Source of the DNA: Enterobacter sp. ENT03 | GTDB lineage: Bacteria; Pseudomonadota; Gammaproteobacteria; Enterobacterales; Enterobacteriaceae | NCBI RefSeq assembly: GCF_019218745.1 | Contig: NZ_JAHUXA010000002.1 | Location: forward strand, 1-64,000 | Reading direction: 5' to 3' | Length of the DNA: 64,000 nt | The notes under the pieces: generated by a model | Databases searched by the model: none | Told to the model about the DNA's origin: nothing | Seen by the model: only the letters and a program-made list of their open reading frames with translations | Part shown: positions 8,427 through 16,635 of the stretch, piece by piece | Numbering within the stretch: position 1 is the first letter of the stretch | How the letters are laid out: each line of letters begins with the position of its first letter | Program-made: the position numbers and the translations under genes

Positions 8427-9239
8427 ATGAAAAAAACACTCACACTGATTGCCGCCGCCACCCTGAGCGCCCTGAGCTTTGCGTCCTGGGCTGATACCCT
8501 GACCGTGGGCGCATCCAACGTGCCGCACGCGGAAATTCTGGAGCAGGCGAAGCCGATCCTCGCGAAAGAAGGTATCGATCTGGAGATCCGTCCGTTCCAG
8601 GATTACATCCTGCCGAACACCGCGCTGGCGAGCCGCGACATCGATGCTAACTATTTCCAGCACATCCCTTACCTGAACAGCGTGCTCAAAGATCATGCGG
8701 ATGACAAAACCTATGATTTCGTCAGCGCTGGCGCGATCCACATTGAGCCGATTGGTATCTACTCTAAAAAATACAAATCGCTGAAAGATCTGCCGGAAGG
8801 CGGCAAAGTCATCATGCGTGACGCTGTGGCGGAAGAGGGTCGTATCCTGTCTATCTTCGAAAAAGAGGGCGTGATCAAACTGAAGCCGGGCATCGACAAA
8901 GTGACCGCGCGCATCAGCGACATCGTGGAAAACCCGAAAAAGCTGAAGTTCCTGCCGAACGTCGAAGGTTCCCTGCTGCCGCAGATGTATAACAACGACG
9001 AAGGTGACGCGGTGGTGATCAACGCCAACTACGCCATCGACGCCGGTCTGGATCCGGTGAAAGATCCGATTGCCGTAGAAAGCGGTGAGAACAACCCATA
9101 CGCCAACATCATTACCGTGCATCGCGGCGACGAGAAGAAAAAAGACATTGTAGAACTGGTAAAAGTGCTGCATTCGAAAGAAATCCAGGACTGGATCCGC
9201 ACCAAATATAAAGGCGCGGTGATCCCGGTTAACAACTGA
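8427..9239 (+). CDS. metQ: MetQ-like methionine-binding periplasmic protein
   Basis: The 270-residue product has a cleavable signal peptide (charged MKK, hydrophobic core, FASWA before DTLTVGAS) and the NlpA/MetQ family fold, with VGASNVPHAEIL and the YFQHIPYLN region. Most enterobacterial MetQ proteins are lipoproteins; here there is no cysteine at the cleavage site, so it should be a soluble periplasmic binder. It is separated from metI by 173 bases, most of it the palindromic element, so its expression may differ from metNI. The ligand is probably methionine, judging from the neighbouring mtcBC. Confidence 0.85.
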   Translation: MKKTLTLIAAATLSALSFASWADTLTVGASNVPHAEILEQAKPILAKEGIDLEIRPFQDYILPNTALASRDIDANYFQHIPYLNSVLKDHADDKTYDFVSAGAIHIEPIGIYSKKYKSLKDLPEGGKVIMRDAVAEEGRILSIFEKEGVIKLKPGIDKVTARISDIVENPKKLKFLPNVEGSLLPQMYNNDEGDAVVINANYAIDAGLDPVKDPIAVESGENNPYANIITVHRGDEKKKDIVELVKVLHSKEIQDWIRTKYKGAVIPVNN

Positions 9240-9250
9240 TCCTGCCCCCC

Positions 9251-9283
9251 ACACGCGCTGGCCGTTGCTGGCGCGTGTTTCCC
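9251..9283 (+). terminator. Terminator after metQ
   Basis: ACACGCGC pairs with GCGCGTGT across a 12-base loop and is followed by a short T/C tract. It lies 11 bases after the metQ stop codon. Confidence 0.7.
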
Positions 9284-9396
9284 TCATCCCCCCGTATGAA
9301 ATTCCTCTGTGATAGTAGTCACCAATCCTAAACAATTAAGTAAATAATTAATAACAATCCTCTACTATTGCCGGGACAAGCTGAGCAGAGGTTGAG

Positions 9397-10575
9397 ATGA
9401 AAGATGTCGTGATCGTAGGGGCCGTGCGCACGCCTATCGGCTGTTTTCAGGGCGCTTTATCTCGTCATTCTGCGGTGGAACTCGGCAGTCTGGTGGTCAA
9501 AGCGCTTATCGAACGCAGTGGCGTGATCCCGCAGCATATAGATGAAGTGATCCTCGGACAGGTGTTAACCGCCGGTGCCGGGCAAAACCCTGCCCGCCAG
9601 ACGGCGATCAAAGGCGGGCTGCCGAATTCGGTTTCTGCCATCACCATTAATGATGTGTGTGGTTCGGGGCTGAAAGCGCTGCATCTGGCGACCCAGGCAA
9701 TCCAGTGCGGCGAGGCGGATATTGTTATCGCCGGTGGCCAGGAGAACATGAGCCGGGCGCCCCACGTGCTGACCGACAGTCGCACTGGCGCGCCGCTTGG
9801 CAACAGCCAGTTGATTGACAGCCTGGTGCATGACGGCCTGTGGGATGCCTTTAATGATTATCATATGGGCGTGACGGCGGAGAACCTGGCGCGGGAGTAC
9901 GGTATCAGCCGCCAGCGGCAGGATGACTACGCGCTACGCTCTCAGCAAAAAGCCCGCGCGGCCATCGATGCGGGCCGCTTTCGGGATGAGATTGTCCCGG
10001 TACTGGTGGATCGCGGCGGTGAGAGGCTACAGGTGGAATGTGACGAGCAGCCGCGCACCGATGCCAGCGCCGAAGGGCTGGCGGGGCTCAGTCCGGTGTT
10101 TGAACGCAGTGGGTCGGTGACGGCGGGCAATGCCTCCTCTATTAATGATGGCGCGGCGGCTGTGCTGATGATGAGCGAAAGCAAGGCGCTGGAGCTGAAT
10201 CTGCCGATCATGGCGCGCATCCGGGCGTTTGCCAGCGTTGGGGTTGATCCGGCATTGATGGGGATCGCGCCGGTGTATGCCACGCGGCGCTGTCTTGAGC
10301 GCGCGGGGTGGCAGTTGCAGGACGTTGATCTGATCGAAGCCAACGAAGCCTTTGCCGCGCAGGCGCTGTCGGTGGGGCAAATCCTCGAATGGGACGAACG
10401 GCGGGTGAACGTCAACGGCGGGGCCATTGCGCTGGGGCATCCGATTGGCGCGTCCGGCTGCCGTATTCTGGTATCGCTGGTGCATGAGATGGTGAAACGC
10501 CGGGCGCACAAGGGTCTGGCGACGTTGTGCATCGGTGGCGGTCAGGGCGTGGCGCTGGCGATCGAGCGCGACTGA
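9397..10575 (+). CDS. yqeF: Acetyl-CoA acetyltransferase YqeF (thiolase)
   Basis: This is a 392-residue thiolase close to E. coli YqeF over its full length. The acyl-enzyme cysteine is C88 in NDVCGSG; H348 in GHPIGASG and C378 in CIGGGQG complete the site. It should condense or split acetoacetyl-CoA; the physiological role of YqeF is not settled. E. coli has yqeF next to kduI-kduD. Here kdgM and ogl lie between them, so it marks the left edge of the pectin region. It is single-gene by spacing and is followed by a REP array. Confidence 0.92.
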   Translation: MKDVVIVGAVRTPIGCFQGALSRHSAVELGSLVVKALIERSGVIPQHIDEVILGQVLTAGAGQNPARQTAIKGGLPNSVSAITINDVCGSGLKALHLATQAIQCGEADIVIAGGQENMSRAPHVLTDSRTGAPLGNSQLIDSLVHDGLWDAFNDYHMGVTAENLAREYGISRQRQDDYALRSQQKARAAIDAGRFRDEIVPVLVDRGGERLQVECDEQPRTDASAEGLAGLSPVFERSGSVTAGNASSINDGAAAVLMMSESKALELNLPIMARIRAFASVGVDPALMGIAPVYATRRCLERAGWQLQDVDLIEANEAFAAQALSVGQILEWDERRVNVNGGAIALGHPIGASGCRILVSLVHEMVKRRAHKGLATLCIGGGQGVALAIERD

Positions 10576-10587
10576 GTATGTCATCTT

Positions 10588-10760
10588 GCCGGGTGGCGCT
10601 GCGCTTGCCTGGCCTGCATGCTGGTTCATTGACTGTTCTGCCGGGCGGCGCTCTGCTTGCCCGGTCTACATGCTGGTCATTGACTGTTTTGCCGGGCGGC
10701 GCTGCGCTTGCCCGGCCTACGTTTGCTTTTTGTAGGCCCGGCAAGCTTGCGCCGCCGGGC
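10588..10760. repeat. BIME: four REP units, three in tandem
   Basis: REP units lie at 10588-10613, 10640-10666, 10691-10717 (all same orientation, about 52-base period with near-identical spacers containing ATTGACTGTT) and an inverted unit at 10736-10760. It lies between yqeF and the kdgM control region and probably stabilises or terminates the yqeF transcript. The short open frames across it are artefacts of the repeat. Confidence 0.85.
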
Positions 10761-11201
10761 GTGCCAAACCTTTCCTCTCACTTCCCTCCATAATCGCAAT
10801 TAAGCTAAATCTCACTGTTTTGAATTTTTTGAAATTAAAATTTCTTCTCTCGAATTAAGTCCTCATTCCAAAAAAAATGAATGATTATAAAATTAATGGT
10901 GAATAGAAAATAAAATCACGGAGGGTATTATATGTCTGCTAATTCACTATCTTGCTGATATTTATAGTTTTTCATTTTTTATGAAATCTTTGTTGTTAGG
11001 ACGTTAATAATATATTTATGTGATCTTCGTCTTTAATAAATGGGGTTATCACAAATTAATATTGATGCTCATCACGACTTTAAGCACCGCTTTTCAGTAA
11101 GCAAATAATTACGATCCGGATCACTAAAAAAACCTTTTTAAAAAAATAAAATGCAGTCTCATAAAAACGGAACGATATTTTAAATTTTTGAGGGTGTTTT
11201 C
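10761..11201 (+). promoter_or_regulatory. AT-rich control region of kdgM
   Basis: This stretch of 440 bases, strongly AT-rich, has no convincing gene. A GGAACGATATTTTAAA sequence at 11169-11184 resembles a KdgR box, and a weaker palindrome of the type GAAAT..ATTTC lies at about 10830-10843. CRP-like half-sites (TGTGATC near 11020, TATCACA near 11047) lack good partners. A long untranslated leader and H-NS-type silencing would both suit the base composition; neither is shown. Confidence 0.4.
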
Positions 11202-11882
11202 ATGTTTAAAAAGTCTCTGGTCCTTGCGTCTCTCATTGGTGCCTCCTTCGCGGCCCAGGCCGTCACCGTCGATCTGCGCCACGAATATATTGACAGCGGC
11301 AGCAATGCCGACCGTGTTGCCGTATCACACCGTTTTGATAATGGCTTTGGTTTCGGCGTGGAAGCGAAGTGGAAATCAGGCGGTGATGATGCAGATAAAC
11401 CATTAACTGAAATCGTTGGTAATGGTCATGAAGAATCTATTAACTGGCGCTGGAAAGCGACAGATAATTTTGCGCTGACACCAGGCTTTAATATTGAAAG
11501 TAAAGACAGCTTCTCTATTTATAAACCGTATCTGCATGCACAGTATACCTTCGACAGCGGTTTCTATGTGGCAGGTCGCTACCGTTATGAGTACACTCGT
11601 AACCCTGACTCAAATGTGGTTGATAACAAAGTAAATAAATTCGATGCGTGGGTAGGCTGGGCGATGGGTGACTGGCGTACCGAGCTGAACTACGTTTACG
11701 CCAAGAGCACCGAAGACGTGGTACGTGAAAACGGCAAAACGTATTCCAACGAATATAACGCCAAGCTGGCTTATAAATGGGATAAAAACTGGTCACCGTA
11801 TGTTGAACTGGGTAACGTAGGCGTACGTAATACCGACGAACGCCAGACCCGTTATCGTGTAGGCGTGGCATACTCCTTCTGA
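11202..11882 (+). CDS. kdgM: Oligogalacturonate-specific outer-membrane porin KdgM
   Basis: The 226-residue precursor has signal peptidase cleavage after AAQA and a mature beta-barrel starting VTVDLRHEY. Alternating hydrophobic strands and a C-terminal aromatic residue (VGVAYSF) mark an outer-membrane protein, and the length fits the KdgM/NanC family of 12-stranded narrow channels. Basic residues spread along the strands would line an anion-selective pore. It should admit oligogalacturonides and so feed TogMNAB and Ogl. GAGGG lies upstream of the ATG. NanC, the sialate porin of the same family, is the alternative, but the ogl and kduID neighbours favour KdgM. Confidence 0.88.
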   Translation: MFKKSLVLASLIGASFAAQAVTVDLRHEYIDSGSNADRVAVSHRFDNGFGFGVEAKWKSGGDDADKPLTEIVGNGHEESINWRWKATDNFALTPGFNIESKDSFSIYKPYLHAQYTFDSGFYVAGRYRYEYTRNPDSNVVDNKVNKFDAWVGWAMGDWRTELNYVYAKSTEDVVRENGKTYSNEYNAKLAYKWDKNWSPYVELGNVGVRNTDERQTRYRVGVAYSF

Positions 11883-11900
11883 TATAAACCTTACCCTCAT

Positions 11901-11934
11901 GAGAAGCCCTGGCGCAGTTAGCCGGGGTTTTCTC
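11901..11934 (+). terminator. Terminator after kdgM
   Basis: GAGAA-CCCTGGC pairs with GCCGGGG-TTCTC across a seven-base loop, with T residues at the 3' side. It lies 19 bases after the kdgM stop codon. Confidence 0.75.
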
Positions 11935-12009
11935 GTTTCTGATATTTGAAGGAATACACGAGGGAGTAGATAAATACTTTAGCGTAACAACGTCGGCTTA
12001 TTTACAAAT

Positions 12010-12035
12010 AAAAAAAGGCCCTCCCGAAGGAGGGC
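12010..12035 (-). terminator. Terminator of ogl
   Basis: Read on the minus strand, GCCCTCC pairs with GGAGGGC around a four-base loop and is followed by CC and seven or more T residues. It ends the convergent ogl transcript 31 bases beyond its stop codon. Confidence 0.85.
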
Positions 12036-12065
12036 AAGGCCAGTTACAGAAAGAAACACACTCAA

Positions 12066-13241
12066 TTACGCTTGCAACATTTCACGCTGCTCAGGAAGCT
12101 TCGCAATATAAAGGGCAGGTTTGCCATCTTTATCGGAGCTAAACAGGATCGCACTGTCGTCCGGTGTGAAGGACGGGTGCGGGTGAGTCACCTGACGACT
12201 GTTCTCGAAGGTGGCCCAGGAAGTATCGTGACGCGCCACGCGGAAATATCCGCGTTGCGCCACGTCAAAGACGTACAAATAAGGATCGTTATCGATGGTG
12301 TAACCGCCGGTATCTTTCACATCTACCGGGGTACCGGAACCGTCGCCGACCAGCAGCGTCCCGTCGAAGTTGCTCATCAGATGCGAACAGGCTGGCATTT
12401 GCATAACGTCTTCATTCACGCCGGTGTCCGGATTGAAGCGGGAAATGGTGCGGCCCTGCTGTCCTTTCAGATAGGAGACGTAGACCAGCGCGGAGCCATT
12501 CGGTACCCAGAATTCGTGGGTGCAGCTTTCGCCCTCGGCATGATCTTTCACTTTCCGCACATTGCTGCCGTCTTCGTTGACCAGCCACATACGTGCGTCG
12601 ATCAGATCGTGTGGGCCTTCATGGCAGAATGCCACGGTGTTGTCGTCGAACGGACGGTAGATTGGATGGCCAAGCCAGATCTTCTCATCATGGATCACAG
12701 TGCTTTCGCCGGTCTGCAAATCGATACGCATCAGGCGGCAATGTGGGCCTTTATGGAAGAAATCGTGGAACAGTTGCCAGTCGGTCAACGGCGTCCAGTC
12801 GCTTTTAGCGATCTCAATGCCTACCAGTTTGGTGCAATCACTGTTGGCAACCCAGGTGCCGTAACCAACCCACTCGTCGGACACGCGGTAGACTTCGCGC
12901 TCGGCGTAAGTGGTGAGATCCACTTCGCGCAGGGTGCGATCGTTTTTCACGTAATAAAGGAAGCGATCGTCCGGTGACAGGAAGCCGCCAAATGTGTTGT
13001 CGCCACTGCCTTCGGTCAACTGCACCGCTTCGGCTTTTTCAATATTCAGTAAGTAATAATTCCAGTGGCCATCAAATTCACCGGCGAAAAGCAGATGACT
13101 GCCATCGTTGAAAAAACACTTCTGATAGAAGTAGTTACGATGACAGGTGACTTCCGGTGGAGTTAAGCGGGTGATTTCCGCGCCCGTGTCGGGGTCACGA
13201 CTGACGTCATACTGAAGTTTTACCCGCATGCCTTTCGCCAT
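12066..13241 (-). CDS. ogl: Oligogalacturonate lyase Ogl
   Basis: This 391-residue cytoplasmic lyase (PL22, seven-bladed beta-propeller) splits short oligogalacturonides, mainly digalacturonate, by beta-elimination to 5-keto-4-deoxyuronate. The manganese ligands of the solved family structure are present at the same numbers: H287, Q350, H353 and H355 (QVTHPH). The start ATG has AAGGAG just upstream and is preferred over the ATG four codons in. It is divergent from kduI, with a KdgR-type palindrome 78 bases upstream of its start, and it should be induced by pectin fragments together with kduID, togMNAB and kdgM. Confidence 0.95.
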   Translation of the reverse strand: MAKGMRVKLQYDVSRDPDTGAEITRLTPPEVTCHRNYFYQKCFFNDGSHLLFAGEFDGHWNYYLLNIEKAEAVQLTEGSGDNTFGGFLSPDDRFLYYVKNDRTLREVDLTTYAEREVYRVSDEWVGYGTWVANSDCTKLVGIEIAKSDWTPLTDWQLFHDFFHKGPHCRLMRIDLQTGESTVIHDEKIWLGHPIYRPFDDNTVAFCHEGPHDLIDARMWLVNEDGSNVRKVKDHAEGESCTHEFWVPNGSALVYVSYLKGQQGRTISRFNPDTGVNEDVMQMPACSHLMSNFDGTLLVGDGSGTPVDVKDTGGYTIDNDPYLYVFDVAQRGYFRVARHDTSWATFENSRQVTHPHPSFTPDDSAILFSSDKDGKPALYIAKLPEQREMLQA

Positions 13242-13318
13242 AATGCGCTCCTTTTCCTGGTCCGGTTGTAGGGCGGTGTTCCACAGAGTAATGAGTTTAA
13301 AAGCTGGGTGTTAATTTA

Positions 13319-13337
13319 TCAAAACGTCGTTTCAATG
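13319..13337. promoter_or_regulatory. KdgR box upstream of ogl
   Basis: TCAAAACGTCGTTTCAATG matches the KdgR operator pattern GAAAC-N3-GTTTCA-A/T in the right half fully and in the left half with one change. It lies 78 bases upstream of the ogl start on the ogl side of the divergent region. Confidence 0.65.
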
Positions 13338-13597
13338 TGTGTGACAAGTGGCGCACTTTATGAGGAATGTCTCATTTAATTTACCGCATAAGCAGGGCAT
13401 GACAACCTGCCTGGCAGGTGATCTTTGTTTTCAAACCGTAAAACGTGCGCCGCCAGACAAAATTCAAAGATTTTTTAACCATCTGTATTTTAACGATTTT
13501 ATCTATTTTTAAATTAGCGGTAATAATCCTGCACTCTTGTCAACTGCGTATAATCGTGATCCTCTCTGCACTTTTACTATTAAATTACAGAAAAAGT

Positions 13598-13680
13598 GAA
13601 ACGTTGTTTTATTTGGAATTGAAAACACGTTTTAGCCGGGATACTATGTGCCCATACTGCAGGCGGAACACTGTTTCAAT
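13598..13680. promoter_or_regulatory. Three KdgR-like boxes upstream of kduI
   Basis: GAAACGTTGTTTTATT lies at 13598-13613, GAAAACACGTTTTA at 13621-13634 and GGAACACTGTTTCAAT at 13665-13680, the last 43 bases before the kduI start. All fit the KdgR operator form GAAAC..GTTTC with one or two changes. This suggests cooperative or multi-site repression of kduID. I place no promoter with confidence among them. Confidence 0.6.
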
Positions 13681-13723
13681 GCTTCGCTGCATGACATCTC
13701 GGTCAGATTTTTTGGAGGTTAAT

Positions 13724-14560
13724 GTGGAAGTCAGACAAAGCATCCACAGCGCGCATGCAAAAACACTGGATACCCAGGGGCTGCGCGATGAGTTTTTAGT
13801 TGAAAAAGTGTTCGTCGCGGATGAGTACACCATGGTGTACAGCCACATCGACCGTATTATCGTCGGCGGCATCATGCCGGTGGAAAAAACCGTCTCTGTT
13901 GGCGGTGAGGTAGGTAAGCAGCTCGGCGTGAGCTACTTCCTGGAGCGCCGTGAACTGGGCGTGATCAATATTGGCGGCGCGGGCAGCATTACCGTTGACG
14001 GCCAGCGGTATGAAATCGGTCATCGCGATGCGCTCTATGTCGGAAAAGGCGCCAAAGAAGTAGTGTTTGCGAGCGTTGATGCCGCGAACCCGGCGAAGTT
14101 TTACTACAACTGCGCGCCGGCCCATTCCACTTATCCAACCAAAAAAGTAACGCCAGCGGAGGTGTCGCCGGTGACGCTGGGCGATCCGCTCACCAGCAAC
14201 CGCCGCACTATCAACAAATATTTCGTCCCTGATGTGCTGGAAACCTGCCAGCTCAGCATGGGTCTGACCGAGCTTGAGCCGGGCAACCTGTGGAATACCA
14301 TGCCGTGTCATACCCATGAGCGCCGCATGGAAGTCTATTTCTACTTCAACATGGAAGAAGACGCTTGCGTATTCCACATGATGGGGCAGCCGCAGGAAAC
14401 GCGTCACATCGTGATGCACAACGAGCAAGCGGTGATTTCACCGAGCTGGTCTATTCACTCAGGCGTTGGTACGCGCGCGTATACCTTTATCTGGGGTATG
14501 GTCGGCGAAAACCAGGTCTTTGATGATATGGACCACGTCGCCGTTAAGGATCTGCGCTAG
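13724..14560 (+). CDS. kduI: 5-keto-4-deoxyuronate isomerase KduI
   Basis: The 278-residue protein, same length as E. coli KduI, is a cupin that isomerises 5-keto-4-deoxyuronate to 2,5-diketo-3-deoxygluconate. The zinc ligands H196, H198, E203 and H245 are all present at the E. coli positions. The start is GTG with GGAGG five bases upstream; the open frame runs 93 codons further upstream through the KdgR boxes and has no homology there. It precedes kduD by 62 bases in an operon. Confidence 0.95.
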   Translation: MEVRQSIHSAHAKTLDTQGLRDEFLVEKVFVADEYTMVYSHIDRIIVGGIMPVEKTVSVGGEVGKQLGVSYFLERRELGVINIGGAGSITVDGQRYEIGHRDALYVGKGAKEVVFASVDAANPAKFYYNCAPAHSTYPTKKVTPAEVSPVTLGDPLTSNRRTINKYFVPDVLETCQLSMGLTELEPGNLWNTMPCHTHERRMEVYFYFNMEEDACVFHMMGQPQETRHIVMHNEQAVISPSWSIHSGVGTRAYTFIWGMVGENQVFDDMDHVAVKDLR

Positions 14561-14622
14561 TCGCGGACAGCATAAGTTAACTCTGCCTGTTCGTGCAGGC
14601 GCTGCAAGATTAAGGAACAAAC

Positions 14623-15384
14623 ATGATTCTGGATGCATTTTCTCTTCAAGGTAAAGTGGCCGTTGTCTCTGGCTGTGACACGGGTCTGGGCCAGGGTATG
14701 GCGCTGGGTCTGGCGGAAGCAGGCTGTGACATCGTCGGCATTAACATTGTTGAGCCGACAGAAACCATTGAGCGCGTGACCGCGCTGGGCCGTCGTTTTC
14801 TGAGCCTGACCGCCGATCTGCGTCAGATTGACGGCATTCCTGCACTGCTGGAACGCGCGGTATCAGAATTCGGCCACATCGATATTCTGGTGAACAACGC
14901 CGGTCTTATTCGTCGCGAAGATGCGATTAACTTCAGCGAAAAAGACTGGGACGACGTGATGAACCTGAACATCAAGAGCGTGTTCTTTATGTCTCAGGCG
15001 GCGGCGAAACACTTTATAGCACAGGGTAAGGGCGGCAAAATCATTAACATCGCCTCGATGCTCTCGTTCCAGGGTGGCATCCGCGTACCGTCTTACACCG
15101 CCTCAAAAAGCGCGGTGATGGGCGTGACCCGTCTGCTGGCGAACGAGTGGGCGCAGCACAACATCAATGTGAACGCGATTGCGCCGGGCTATATGGCGAC
15201 CAACAACACTCAGCAACTGCGTGCCGATGAAGAGCGCAGCGCTGCGATTCTGGAGCGTATCCCGGCGGGCCGTTGGGGTCTGCCGAGCGATCTGATGGGG
15301 CCGGTAGTTTTCCTGGCCTCCAGCGCATCGGATTACATCAATGGCTACACTGTGGCGGTTGATGGCGGCTGGCTGGCGCGTTAA
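14623..15384 (+). CDS. kduD: 2-dehydro-3-deoxy-D-gluconate 5-dehydrogenase KduD
   Basis: This 253-residue SDR has the same length as E. coli KduD. It carries the cofactor motif GCDTGLGQG near 17-25, NNAG at 91-94 and the catalytic triad S145, Y158, K162. It reduces 2,5-diketo-3-deoxygluconate to 2-keto-3-deoxygluconate with NADH, the last step before the KDG kinase/aldolase pathway. AAGGA precedes the ATG. A strong terminator follows, so the kduID operon ends here. In E. coli araE comes next; here a pilus operon does. Confidence 0.95.
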   Translation: MILDAFSLQGKVAVVSGCDTGLGQGMALGLAEAGCDIVGINIVEPTETIERVTALGRRFLSLTADLRQIDGIPALLERAVSEFGHIDILVNNAGLIRREDAINFSEKDWDDVMNLNIKSVFFMSQAAAKHFIAQGKGGKIINIASMLSFQGGIRVPSYTASKSAVMGVTRLLANEWAQHNINVNAIAPGYMATNNTQQLRADEERSAAILERIPAGRWGLPSDLMGPVVFLASSASDYINGYTVAVDGGWLAR

Positions 15385-15404
15385 TACCTCATTGTATTTA
15401 TGAG

Positions 15405-15433
15405 AAAACCCTGCCCCGGCAGGGTTTTTTTTT
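15405..15433 (+). terminator. Rho-independent terminator of kduID
   Basis: CCCTGCC pairs with GGCAGGG over a two-base CC gap (about 15409-15424) and is followed by nine T residues. Confidence 0.9.
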
Positions 15434-15813
15434 ACCGAATTAAATCGTAAAAATATTAGTGGGGCTAATATTTTTGTTTGATATTTAATTTGTGTGAAAC
15501 TGCGCAAAGTACGATTCGTAAATAGTGGTTATGTTATTAATTAATTTAATAAACTGCAAAACGTATAAACAATAACCTATTGAGCTTACTCGCTATTTTG
15601 ATAAATAGTCTTCCCTATGTCGCTGTTTTATTTATCATAATTTTAATTTTTAACATTTTCACTTCTCATCCGACCACCATGTCTTTTTCTTATTGTTATT
15701 CCCTCATGAGTGCTAAACTGGCATTTGAAAATTAAATATTCTTATAATGCTCTGCCCGCTTTTCAGGGGGCAGGAATTTTATAAAGGATATTTTTGAGCA
15801 TAAGGATTAGGAA
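15434..15813 (+). promoter_or_regulatory. Promoter and leader of the type IVb pilus operon
   Basis: The stretch is AT-rich and holds no gene I can support. A perfect -10 hexamer TATAAT lies at 15743-15748 with only a poor -35 (TGGCAT about 18 bases upstream), which suggests an activated promoter. Just after the expected start, CTGCCC (15752-15757) pairs with GGGCAG (15768-15773) to make a leader hairpin about 40 bases before the pilin ATG. No pilus regulator gene is adjacent. Confidence 0.5.
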
Positions 15814-16557
15814 ATGAGAACGTTAATTGACTCATGGAAGAAGAAAACAAATCAGTATCAGGAACTTAAAAAGCAGAAAGGCGTGACCTTACTGGAAATC
15901 ATCATCGTTCTGGGTATTATCGGTATTATTGCCGCTGGCGTGGTAATTCTGGCGCAGCGTGCGTTTGCTTCACAGGATATGACGGATGTCGTGGATAATA
16001 CCAACACCATCCGTGTATCAATGACTGAAGTTTACCGTGACGCAAATGGTTATCCGGGAAGTAGTAGCCTTGCTGGCGTAACTAAAGCACAACTGGAAGC
16101 AGATAAGGCGAAGTCTACTCCAACCTACTCGGGTCCGATTATGACTATGTTAAAAATGGGTAAATTATCTACCAGTGAAGCCTTTAATAACTTCTCCAGC
16201 GAACCATTTGAAATTGGCCCAGCATCAATTAGCGACACTGCTGACAAAGCGAAAGGCTTCTACATTGCCGTCAATGGCCTGAGTCAGGAAGAATGTCGTA
16301 ACCTGATCTCCCAGACTGGCAGCGAGTGGGATTATGTTGAAACCCAGGTTCTCGCAGCGGGTAAAGACTCAGGTTATCTGGTTCTTCCGGGTGCTCAGGG
16401 TGCGGCTGTGACACCAGTACTGATAATGGGCAAGGCTCCTACCGGTTCAATCATTAAAACCCTCACGGCTGATACTATCACACCTGATGTCATTACTGGC
16501 GCTGGCGTTTGTACCGGATCTGGTTCTGATAACACGGTATTCTTAGGTAGCCGCTAA
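15814..16557 (+). CDS. Type IVb major prepilin
   Basis: This 247-residue prepilin has a 23-residue basic leader ending QKG, then mature VTLLE with the conserved glutamate at mature position 5 and a hydrophobic helix. The long leader and the non-phenylalanine first residue (Val) define type IVb pilins such as TcpA, CofA and LngA. Two cysteines (C161 and C233) would close the C-terminal D-region disulfide. AGGA precedes the ATG. It heads an eleven- or twelve-gene plus-strand operon and is separated from the next gene by a hairpin, a usual way to make the main subunit in excess. I infer that it builds the pilus shaft. Confidence 0.9.
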   Translation: MRTLIDSWKKKTNQYQELKKQKGVTLLEIIIVLGIIGIIAAGVVILAQRAFASQDMTDVVDNTNTIRVSMTEVYRDANGYPGSSSLAGVTKAQLEADKAKSTPTYSGPIMTMLKMGKLSTSEAFNNFSSEPFEIGPASISDTADKAKGFYIAVNGLSQEECRNLISQTGSEWDYVETQVLAAGKDSGYLVLPGAQGAAVTPVLIMGKAPTGSIIKTLTADTITPDVITGAGVCTGSGSDNTVFLGSR

Positions 16558-16596
16558 TTAATTAAGATTAATTAATATTTAAAAAACTAATATTTC

Positions 16597-16621
16597 ATGC
16601 CCTCTTTTTCTCGGAGGGCAT
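16597..16621 (+). terminator. Hairpin between the major and minor pilin genes
   Basis: ATGCCCTC pairs perfectly with GAGGGCAT across a nine-base loop, 39 bases after the pilin stop codon, and no T tract follows on the 3' side. It is likely a partial attenuator or a 3' stabiliser of the pilin mRNA. An in-frame ATG inside this stem is therefore a poor start for the next gene. Confidence 0.5.
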
Positions 16622-16635
16622 CATTGTCAGAATGG

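Noticed and set aside
8409-9335. 308-codon minus-strand frame opposite metQ
   Set aside because: It is antisense to a gene with signal peptide and family motifs; no independent support.
10588-10760. Possible CRISPR array
   Set aside because: The repeated units are REP palindromes with near-identical spacers, and no cas gene is near.
10527-10793. Open frames spanning the REP array
   Set aside because: They are produced by the repeated GC-rich units and have repeat-like translations only.
13445-13723. 93-codon N-terminal extension of kduI
   Set aside because: It runs through three KdgR-like boxes, has no homology, and the GTG with GGAGG gives the exact E. coli length and metal-ligand numbering.
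16597-16635. Upstream ATG of the large minor pilin
   Set aside because: The ATG is part of a perfect hairpin stem and lacks a ribosome site; later ATGs suit the prepilin leader better.
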